From Bacteroidota bacterium (GTDB taxonomy: Bacteria; Bacteroidota; Bacteroidia; Bacteroidales; SKPS01), in NCBI GenBank assembly GCA_022709695.1, contig JAKLII010000008.1, positions 124,001 to 188,000 of the forward strand: 64,000 bases of DNA, written 5' to 3'. The position numbers and the translations under genes were made by a program. The notes below the pieces were generated by a model that saw only the letters and a list, made by a program, of their open reading frames with translations, was not told the DNA's origin and searched no databases. Positions 32,702 through 39,563 of this stretch are shown piece by piece; positions within the stretch are counted from its first letter, which is position 1, and each line of letters opens with the position of its first letter.

Positions 32702-33322
32702 TTGAACCTCTCAACCCACTTCCCGAACCTCACCCCAGAACAACTGGAGCGGCTTGACGCCCTGGAAGGGTTGTATGCCGAATGGAACAGCCGGATCAAC
32801 GTCATTTCCAGAAAGGACATGGAGCATTTTGCTGAACGCCATTTGCTGCACAGCCTCTCATTGGGGATGTTCTTTTCCTTCAGCCCCGGCACCACGGTGC
32901 TGGATGTGGGTACCGGAGGAGGTTTTCCGGGCATCCCCCTGGCCATCCTCTTCCCGGAGGTGCAGTTCACCCTTGTGGATTCTGTTGCTAAGAAGATCAG
33001 GGTGGTACAGGAGGTTCAGGCCGCATTGCACCTTTCCAATGTAACTGCAGAGGTAACCCGTGTGGAACAGATGCGCCGCAGCTTCGATTTTGTGGTAAGC
33101 CGTGCGGTTACAGCGCTGCCTGCATTTATAAAGCTGGCCGGAAACAGGGTGGCCCCGGGGGGTTGCAATACCTTTCCCAACGGCATACTATACCTCAAGG
33201 GTGGTGCGTTTGAGGAGGAGCTTTTGCAGATCAGGGGATGGAGGTCCGGGGTTTTCAGCTTGTCGGAAAAGTTACCGGAACCTTTCTTTGAAACGAAAAA
33301 GCTGGTGTATCTGTACCGCTAA
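32702..33322 (+). CDS. rsmG: 16S rRNA (guanine-527 N7) methyltransferase
   Basis: Methylates G527 of 16S rRNA. The SAM site VLDVGTGGGFPGIPLAI and VDSVAKKIRVVQEV, VSRAVTALP are diagnostic. The chosen TTG at 32702 (LNLSTHFPNL) gives 206 residues, the normal RsmG length of about 207. A frame starting at 32528 would add 58 non-conserved residues and cross two -7 boxes. The nearest -7 box ends 3 nt before this TTG, so the mRNA may be leaderless. Start confidence is moderate. Confidence 0.85.
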   Translation: MNLSTHFPNLTPEQLERLDALEGLYAEWNSRINVISRKDMEHFAERHLLHSLSLGMFFSFSPGTTVLDVGTGGGFPGIPLAILFPEVQFTLVDSVAKKIRVVQEVQAALHLSNVTAEVTRVEQMRRSFDFVVSRAVTALPAFIKLAGNRVAPGGCNTFPNGILYLKGGAFEEELLQIRGWRSGVFSLSEKLPEPFFETKKLVYLYR

Positions 33323-33384
33323 TCAGCGGATTTGCTACCTTTACACCCGAGTATCCGAATTATCAACCCAAATAAAACAAACGT

Positions 33385-34848
33385 ATGAGCAGTCAGATTC
33401 TGAACCTCGAACCCAAAGCTGTGTGGAAGCATTTCCACAGCCTCACCCAGATCCCCCGTCCCTCGAAACATGAAGGGGCTGTGGTGGAATTTATGAAAAA
33501 GTTTGCCGCCGAAAACCATCTGGAATGTATCCTTGATGAAGTAGGGAACGTGATCCTCCGCAAACCGGCATCTCCGGGTATGGAAAACCGCAAGGGCATC
33601 ATCCTGCAGGGTCACCTCGACATGGTACCGCAAAAGAACAGCGACACAGCACACGATTTCGAAAAAGACCCCATTGATGCTTACATAGATGGCGAATGGG
33701 TCACAGCCCGTGGCACCACGCTGGGAGCCGACAACGGCATCGGTGTTGCAGCGGCCATGGCAGTGCTGGAGTCAAAAGACATCGCCCACGGCCCGATAGA
33801 AGCGCTCCTTACCATCGACGAAGAAACCGGAATGACCGGTGCCTTCGGGCTGGGGGCCGGAATCCTGAAGGGGGATATCCTTATCAACCTCGATTCGGAA
33901 GACGAAGGGGAACTCTATATTGGCTGTGCCGGCGGTACCGATGCCAACGCGAAGTTCTCCTATACCGAAGAGCCCGTATCGGGCCATGTAAAAGGGGTGA
34001 AAATCAGCGTAACCGGACTGAAAGGGGGACATAGCGGTATGGATATCGTGCTGGGCCGCGGCAACGCCAACAAGGTGCTGTTCCGTTTCCTGAAAGCCTA
34101 TGCCGAAGACCTGGGTTTCAGGATGAGTGCCATTGAAGGGGGTAGCCTCCGCAATGCCATTCCTCGCGAAGCTTTCGCAACGGGTACTGTTCCGGAAGGT
34201 AAATTTAATGCCCTCAAACAAGCAATGGAGGCCTATGCCGCCATTGCCGGGGCTGAACTGGCAGCCACCGAGCCCGACATGGCACTTTCTGTGGAGGAGA
34301 TTTACGCTCCGGCAAAATGGATTGACAACCTCACCCAGAAAAACCTGGTGAGGGCCATTAATGCCTGCCCCAACGGTGTGATACGGATGAGCGATGCCAT
34401 GGAAAACCTCGTGGAAACCTCCACCAACCTGGCTATTGTGAAGTCGAAAGAAGGGGTGGTCGAAGTGAACAGCCTGATGCGCAGCTCAGTGGATACTGCC
34501 AAGGAAGGCCTGGCTGTAATGGTGGCCAGTGTGTTTGAACTGGCAGGTGCAAAGATCGAATTCGAAGGTACCTACCCCGGATGGCGTCCGAATCCCAGCT
34601 CAGAGATCCTGAAACTGGCCGGTGAAGTCTATAACGAAAAATACGGAAAAATCCCCGAGGTAAAAGCCATCCACGCAGGCCTTGAATGCGGACTTCTTGG
34701 GGCCGTGTATCCCCACTGGGATATGATCTCCTTTGGCCCCACCATCCGCTATCCGCATAGCCCGGACGAGAAAGTGAATATTGCAACGGTGGCTAAATTT
34801 TACAATTACCTGCTGGAGATGCTGCAAAAGGCCCCGTTGAAATCGTAA
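33385..34848 (+). CDS. pepD: Cytosolic aminoacyl-histidine dipeptidase
   Basis: M20-family zinc dipeptidase of 487 residues that cleaves Xaa-His and other dipeptides. Metal-site segments: LQGHLDMVPQ (His), GADNGIGVA (bridging Asp), TIDEETGMTGA (catalytic and metal Glu) and AIHAGLECG (second Glu) towards the C-terminus. It would complete breakdown of dipeptides released by the S46 peptidase. ATG at 33385, single gene, followed by the rpmH promoter. Confidence 0.95.
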   Translation: MSSQILNLEPKAVWKHFHSLTQIPRPSKHEGAVVEFMKKFAAENHLECILDEVGNVILRKPASPGMENRKGIILQGHLDMVPQKNSDTAHDFEKDPIDAYIDGEWVTARGTTLGADNGIGVAAAMAVLESKDIAHGPIEALLTIDEETGMTGAFGLGAGILKGDILINLDSEDEGELYIGCAGGTDANAKFSYTEEPVSGHVKGVKISVTGLKGGHSGMDIVLGRGNANKVLFRFLKAYAEDLGFRMSAIEGGSLRNAIPREAFATGTVPEGKFNALKQAMEAYAAIAGAELAATEPDMALSVEEIYAPAKWIDNLTQKNLVRAINACPNGVIRMSDAMENLVETSTNLAIVKSKEGVVEVNSLMRSSVDTAKEGLAVMVASVFELAGAKIEFEGTYPGWRPNPSSEILKLAGEVYNEKYGKIPEVKAIHAGLECGLLGAVYPHWDMISFGPTIRYPHSPDEKVNIATVAKFYNYLLEMLQKAPLKS

Positions 34849-34866
34849 AAAAAAATGTACATCAGA

Positions 34867-34897
34867 TTTGGAGGTGTAGAAATATTCTGTATTTTTG
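34867..34897 (+). promoter_or_regulatory. Consensus promoter for rpmH within a GGAGGTG/CACCTCC inverted repeat
   Basis: TTTG (34867-34870), 19-nt spacer, TATTTTTG (34890-34897), an exact fit. A 7-bp inverted repeat GGAGGTG (34871-34877) / CACCTCC (34898-34904) brackets the spacer and -7 box. Confidence 0.8.
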
Positions 34898-34921
34898 CAC
34901 CTCCAAAAAAACAAGACGATT

Positions 34922-35077
34922 ATGAAACGGACATTTCAGCCATCGAAGACAAAGCGCAGGAACAAGCACGGTTTCAGGGAGAGAATGGCTACCGCCAATG
35001 GGCGCAAGGTATTGGCTCGCAGAAGGGCAAAAGGGCGGAAAAAGCTGACTGTGTCCGACGAGATGAGATTCAAATAA
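34922..35077 (+). CDS. rpmH: 50S ribosomal protein L34
   Basis: 51-residue basic protein of the large subunit. [20 protein letters not shown] and [20 protein letters not shown] are the universal signature; the tail [12 protein letters not shown] is the Bacteroidetes form. ATG at 34922 is the conserved start. Not next to rnpA or dnaA here, unlike the order in many bacteria. Monocistronic with its own promoter and terminator. Confidence 0.97.
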   Translation: MKRTFQPSKTKRRNKHGFRERMATANGRKVLARRRAKGRKKLTVSDEMRFK

Positions 35078-35100
35078 ACCGGCATAATGCTTCCGGAGAA

Positions 35101-35133
35101 AGAGGCTGTCTGATTTCAGGCAGCCTCTTTTGT
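35101..35133 (+). terminator. Rho-independent terminator of rpmH
   Basis: AGAGGCTGTCTG / CAGGCAGCCTCT 12-bp stem (one G-U) with a 4-nt loop, followed by TTTTGTT. Confidence 0.85.
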
Positions 35134-35165
35134 TATGCAGAAGGCAGCAACTCCGATGCTTTTCC

Positions 35166-35173
35166 TATCTTTG
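35166..35173 (+). promoter_or_regulatory. -7 box for the glycosyltransferase gene
   Basis: TATCTTTG, exact match, 33 nt before the ATG at 35207; -33 element not clear. Confidence 0.45.
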
Positions 35174-35206
35174 CGGTGCCTGAGGAGCTGAATGCTTGCA
35201 CCATCC

Positions 35207-36499
35207 ATGAAAAAAGTACTCATCATTACCTACTACTGGCCTCCTGCCGGAGGTGCCGGCGTACAGAGGTGGCTGAAACTCTCGAAGTACCTGCCGGATT
35301 CGGGATGGATGCCTGTGATCTACACCCCTGAAGTGGCTGAATCCCCGGTGGATGACCCCACCCTGATCGCAGATGTGCGGGAAGATACAGAGGTGATCCG
35401 CAGGCCGATATGGGAGCCGTACCATATCTATAAATGGCTCACGGGCAAGAAGAAAAGTGAGCGGGTGAATGCCGGTTTCCTGCACGAGGGGAAGCCCCCG
35501 GTACTGCGTGAGCGGCTCTCGGTCTGGATCCGGGGCAACTTTCTGATCCCCGATCCGCGGTGCTTCTGGATCAGGCCTTCCGTCCGTTATCTCTCCGGAT
35601 ATCTGAAAGACCATCCGGTGGATGCCATCATCTCCACCGGTCCGCCGCACAGCATGCACATGATTGCCATGAAGCTGAAGAGAAAAACGGGAATCCCCTG
35701 GGTGGCTGATTTCCGGGACCCCTGGACAAAGATTGATTTTTACCACCGTTTGCAACTCACCCATTGGGCCGACACGCGCCACCGGAAACTTGAACGACAG
35801 GTGCTGGGCACCGCAGACGCTGTGCTCACCATCGGGTGGAACAGTGCCGGCGATTTGCGCCAACTGGGGGCTGCCAACCCCATGGTGGTTCCCAATGGGT
35901 ACGACCCAGCCGATTTCAGCGAACTGCCACCCTTCCGCTATGAGAAATTCACCATCACCCATGCCGGTGTGATGAACGACGACCGCAATCCGAAGCTCCT
36001 CTGGGAAGCATTGGCAGAAATGGTGTCGCAGCGTGAAGAATTCCGGAAGGATTTGGTGATCAGGCTGATAGGGAAAGTGGATTTTACGGTGAAGGAGTCA
36101 CTCAACAAGGCAGGCCTGACCTCCAATACCGAGATCATCCCCTATCTGACCCATCACGAGGCGGTCCGCGAAATGGCAAAGTCGGCCGTCCTACTCCTCT
36201 CCATCAACCAATCACCCACAGCACCGGGCATCCTTACCGGAAAATTGTTCGAGTATCTGGCTGTTGGGAGGCCCATCCTTTGTGTCAGCCCGGTACAAGG
36301 GGATTCTGAACGTGTGTTGTCTGAAACGCGGAGAGGCGTTTGTGCCGGATATCCCGGAGGGCCCTCCCTGAAGGGGCTCGTTGAAAAGCTCTATTCAGAT
36401 TTTCAGGATCACCTCCTTGCCGTACCCGGCGAGCCACCGGCCAACTATACCCGTTCAGGCCAGGCTGCAACCGTCGCCGGAATCCTTGACAGACTGTAG
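35207..36499 (+). CDS. Glycosyltransferase, family 4-like
   Basis: 430 residues from the ATG at 35207 (MKKVLIITYYWPPAGGAGVQRW), a GT-B fold enzyme. The N-terminal acceptor domain includes DAIISTGPPHSMH and PWVADFRDPW; the C-terminal donor domain includes VPNGYDPADF and LTGKLFEYLAVGRPIL. The glycine-rich N-terminal loop and the EYLAVGRP sugar-nucleotide motif are typical of surface-polysaccharide enzymes. An in-frame ATG at 35192 would add five residues. Stands alone; sugar specificity unknown. Confidence 0.85.
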   Translation: MKKVLIITYYWPPAGGAGVQRWLKLSKYLPDSGWMPVIYTPEVAESPVDDPTLIADVREDTEVIRRPIWEPYHIYKWLTGKKKSERVNAGFLHEGKPPVLRERLSVWIRGNFLIPDPRCFWIRPSVRYLSGYLKDHPVDAIISTGPPHSMHMIAMKLKRKTGIPWVADFRDPWTKIDFYHRLQLTHWADTRHRKLERQVLGTADAVLTIGWNSAGDLRQLGAANPMVVPNGYDPADFSELPPFRYEKFTITHAGVMNDDRNPKLLWEALAEMVSQREEFRKDLVIRLIGKVDFTVKESLNKAGLTSNTEIIPYLTHHEAVREMAKSAVLLLSINQSPTAPGILTGKLFEYLAVGRPILCVSPVQGDSERVLSETRRGVCAGYPGGPSLKGLVEKLYSDFQDHLLAVPGEPPANYTRSGQAATVAGILDRL

Positions 36500-36509
36500 T
36501 AGAAAGGGG

Positions 36510-36590
36510 ACAGGGGACAGGGGACAGAAAACAGGGGACAGTAGTGAAACAGGTTGTTAATCCCTGCTTCGTTACTGTCCCCTGTCCCTT
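36510..36590. terminator. GGGGACA-repeat hairpin between convergent genes
   Basis: Three direct GGGGACA units (36516-36540 region) pair with CTGTCCCCTGT (36575-36585) through a long imperfect stem, ACAGGGGACAGTAGTGAA with TTCgTTACTGTCCCCTGT, then CTTTAT. It separates two convergent genes and could terminate both. Transcriptional effect is inferred. Confidence 0.6.
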
Positions 36591-36610
36591 TATAAACTCA
36601 ATAAACTGGA

Positions 36611-37921
36611 TCAGCCCAGGAAAATCAGCTGGTTCAGGATATAAATCGGCAGCAGCACAATCAGGGAGAATTTAATCATATAACCGAAAAAGCTGGGCAT
36701 ATTGATCTTATTCTCCTCGGCAATGGCTTTTACCATGAAGTTCGGGCCGTTGCCAATATAGGTCATCGAGCCAAACATCACAGCGCCAATCGATATTCCG
36801 GTAAGAACACTGGGGCTAATTCCGGCAATAAGTTCACCGGCATAGGGTACTGCCGCCTGAAGCCCAAGGGCAAGGTTGTAGAATGAGACTGCGGTGGGCG
36901 CATTGTCGAGGAATGAACTCAGGCTGCCGGCAGCATAATAGAATTCCTGTACCGTATCAACACCGATCTGTTTGGCATTGGTTGCCAGATACAGCAGTGC
37001 AGGCACCATGGTTACAAAAATCCCGAGGAAGAGGAAGGCTACTTCCGTAATGGGAGTCCAGGTAAATTTGTTGTCGCTTCTTACTGACTTCCGGGTTGTG
37101 GCAAGGGAGAGAACGGCCATCAGCAACAGGGTGGCATCACGCAGGTAGCCATAATAGGGGTTCTCGCCCATTACCGGAATGTACTGGGGGTTGATGAAGG
37201 CAACTGCCAGCACCACGCCAAGCAGGAACAACAGATTAAGCCCCCCCTGGATTTTCAAAGGTTCAACATTGGATCTGTCGAACTGGATCGCCTTGGGATT
37301 CTCTTTCTTATAAAAGTAAGTATCAACCAGGAAGTAGATGATCAGCAGCATTCCGTTTACAAAAAGCCACTCTTTCCACAAATGGAAGAACCATCCGAAT
37401 GGAGCACCTTTGAGGTACAGCAGGAACAGTGGCGGATCCCCGAGAGGGGTAAGCAGGCCACCGCAGTTGGCTACGATGGCGATAAAAAAGAGGATGGTTT
37501 GTACTTTATATTGCCGTTGCTGGTTGGTTTTGATCAGGGGGCGAATCAGCAGCATAGCAGCACCGGTAGTTCCCATAAATGAGGCCAGAACGGCACCAAT
37601 CGCCAGAAACAGGGTGTTGACGGCAGGCTTGGCCTGAATATCTCCTTTAAGGTGTATCCCTCCGGTAATCACAAACAAAGATCCCAGAAGAATAATGAAG
37701 GGGATGTAGTCGAACAGCATGGTATGCATCAGCTCATGCGAGTGATGCTGGATTATCAGCCATACGGCTGTGGGAACCCCCAGAATGAGAGATACAATAA
37801 GCTTGTTCTTGTTTTCTTCCCACCAGTGTGAAAACATCAGGGGGCCGATGGCAATGGTGAGCAGCATCAACACAAAGGGAATCATTGCCCACATGGGGAT
37901 GGATAAAATTTCGTGTTCCAC
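36611..37921 (-). CDS. nhaD: NhaD-type Na+/H+ antiporter
   Basis: Ion-transporter superfamily membrane protein with about 11-12 helices. It shows TGGIHLKGDIQAKPAVNT, GTTGAAMLLIRPLI, NCGGLLTPLGDPPLFL, SSFLDNAPTA and GSMTYIGNGPNFMVKAI, which are NhaD features. It exchanges Na+ for H+ across the membrane, which fits Na+-NQR. GTG at 37921 is proposed (436 residues); a TTG at 37957 lies inside the -7 box, and an ATG at 37894 would remove nine residues. Start is uncertain. Confidence 0.87.
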   Translation of the reverse strand: MEHEILSIPMWAMIPFVLMLLTIAIGPLMFSHWWEENKNKLIVSLILGVPTAVWLIIQHHSHELMHTMLFDYIPFIILLGSLFVITGGIHLKGDIQAKPAVNTLFLAIGAVLASFMGTTGAAMLLIRPLIKTNQQRQYKVQTILFFIAIVANCGGLLTPLGDPPLFLLYLKGAPFGWFFHLWKEWLFVNGMLLIIYFLVDTYFYKKENPKAIQFDRSNVEPLKIQGGLNLLFLLGVVLAVAFINPQYIPVMGENPYYGYLRDATLLLMAVLSLATTRKSVRSDNKFTWTPITEVAFLFLGIFVTMVPALLYLATNAKQIGVDTVQEFYYAAGSLSSFLDNAPTAVSFYNLALGLQAAVPYAGELIAGISPSVLTGISIGAVMFGSMTYIGNGPNFMVKAIAEENKINMPSFFGYMIKFSLIVLLPIYILNQLIFLG

Positions 37922-37954
37922 AGTAATTTGGTTTTGGTTAATTTTATGAAGCGG

Positions 37955-37984
37955 CAAAACTAAAACAAATTTTGTTTACCTTTG
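37955..37984. promoter_or_regulatory. Face-to-face promoter boxes bridged by a palindrome
   Basis: Leftward TAGTTTTG (37955-37962) serves nhaD, and rightward TACCTTTG (37977-37984) serves the DNRLRE gene; both are exact -7 matches. AAACAAA-T-TTTGTTT (37963-37977) fills the space between. The two units cannot easily be bound by RNA polymerase at once. Confidence 0.5.
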
Positions 37985-38026
37985 TGAATACCATAAGATT
38001 TGATTTTAAACCCAAAACACACGAAC

Positions 38027-39439
38027 ATGAAAGGAATCTTTTTCTCTGTCATTTTAATTCTGTCAGCTATTTGCCTTAATGGTCAAATGACACTGACCCT
38101 TCAGCCTGGCCCTTTAACCGGCATAGACGCTCATTTAAAAGAGGTTGAGCCAAATGTAGTATTTGACACAACCCCGGACTTCATTGCCTATTATTGGACG
38201 TTTAATGGCCTGTCCTCTGAAGGAAGATCACTTATCAGATTCGATCTTTCTCAGTTGCCCTCAAATGCTGTGGTTATCGATGCAAAACTTTCCTTGTATC
38301 ACAATCCGACAGGTTCATCTGCAGGTCATTATGGTGTTAATGAAAGTGTTTTGAAGATGGTAACCAGCCCCTGGAGTGAATCCACTGTAACCTGGGCTAC
38401 CCAACCACTGACCACAAATTATCTGATCGATACACTTGAGACATCAACAACTGCCACCCAGAATTACCTCAATATTGATGTAACACCGCAGGTGTCCCAA
38501 TGGTGTCAGAATCCTTCATCAAATTATGGATGGATGATTGAACCAGTCATCAAATCAACCTATCGAAGCATGAAATTTGCCAGCAGCGACAATTCAAATT
38601 CGGCTATAAGGCCGAAACTGGTGATTACCTACGACACTTTGTCCAACCCGGTGGTCCCCTGTCCGAATTACACTTTTAACCAGATTACAATTTGCGAAGG
38701 CGACAGCGCATTGCTTCAGGGCGCTTACCAGAAAACCGCAGGGCTCTATTTCGATACACTGACCAATGTGTCTAACCAGGACAGCATTAAGGTAACTGCT
38801 CTCCATACGATCATGCCTTATGTTGGGGTGAAAACATTCCATATATGCCACGGCGACAGCATCTGGCTGGCCGGTGCTTACCAGACAGTTACAGGTTTTT
38901 ACATCGAATATTTATCCACCATATTGGGCTGCGACAGCATAATACACAACCAGTTGGAGGTTACCAAGCTTGATAATACCACAACCTTGAACGGAATTGT
39001 CCTTTCTGCAAATCAGTCCGGCGCAACATATCAATGGGTGGATTGTGAGCTGGGGATGACTCCGATTGCAGGAGCTACCCAACAGACCTATACCCCTTCC
39101 ATTAATGGCAGCTATGCAGTTATCATTCAGAAAAACGGATGTATAGCCATCTCCCCCTGTACCCATGTAAGTGGCATCAAAGTGCAGGAAAACGGCAACA
39201 ACGACCATTTCAACCTTATCCCCAATCCTGCTGATGAAACCGTAAATGTACTCCTGACCGGTGAAACGGGTTCTGTTGTGATTGAGGTGTATAATGCTGA
39301 CGGGCAATTGGTTTATACCAATTCATACATCCTGCCAGGATCGATCAAGGTCAATCTTACTGGTATGAGTTCAGGAGTCTATCTGATCAGGGCGAATACC
39401 GGTGAAAAAATCTATTCGCAGCGGCTTGTAAAGCGCTAG
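38027..39439 (+). CDS. DNRLRE-domain T9SS cargo protein (type A tail)
   Basis: 470-residue secreted protein. Signal peptide (MKGIFFSVILILSAICLNGQ), then a DNRLRE/CBM96-like beta domain (about 25-205) with YYWTFNGLSSEGRSLIRFDL and SESTVTWATQPL, then two repeats of the CxGDSxxLxGxYxxxxGxY type (about 220-315), a Ig-like segment with ATYQWVDCELG, and a T9SS type A sorting tail (FNLIPNPADETVNVLL ... GVYLIRANTGEKIYSQRLVKR). Closely related by domain to the 44562-45968 protein. Likely cell-surface or released; ligand unknown. Confidence 0.88.
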   Translation: MKGIFFSVILILSAICLNGQMTLTLQPGPLTGIDAHLKEVEPNVVFDTTPDFIAYYWTFNGLSSEGRSLIRFDLSQLPSNAVVIDAKLSLYHNPTGSSAGHYGVNESVLKMVTSPWSESTVTWATQPLTTNYLIDTLETSTTATQNYLNIDVTPQVSQWCQNPSSNYGWMIEPVIKSTYRSMKFASSDNSNSAIRPKLVITYDTLSNPVVPCPNYTFNQITICEGDSALLQGAYQKTAGLYFDTLTNVSNQDSIKVTALHTIMPYVGVKTFHICHGDSIWLAGAYQTVTGFYIEYLSTILGCDSIIHNQLEVTKLDNTTTLNGIVLSANQSGATYQWVDCELGMTPIAGATQQTYTPSINGSYAVIIQKNGCIAISPCTHVSGIKVQENGNNDHFNLIPNPADETVNVLLTGETGSVVIEVYNADGQLVYTNSYILPGSIKVNLTGMSSGVYLIRANTGEKIYSQRLVKR

Positions 39440-39442
39440 GCA

Positions 39443-39461
39443 CACCCCGTGGGTGATTTTT
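39443..39461 (+). terminator. Weak terminator after the DNRLRE gene
   Basis: CACCC-CGT-GGGTG (39443-39455) followed by ATTTTT. Short stem, 3-nt loop. Confidence 0.4.
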
Positions 39462-39563
39462 CCGTCCTGCAGTCTTAGATCTGCGGTTGATTTGGTAAAA
39501 TGCCCTTTCGGATTGAATGTAACTGCGAAATCATGTATTTTCGCAGGGTAAAAAACAATCGCT

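Noticed and set aside
37922..37957. TTG start at 37957 for nhaD
   Set aside because: The codon lies inside the predicted -7 box, so it would not be transcribed from that promoter.
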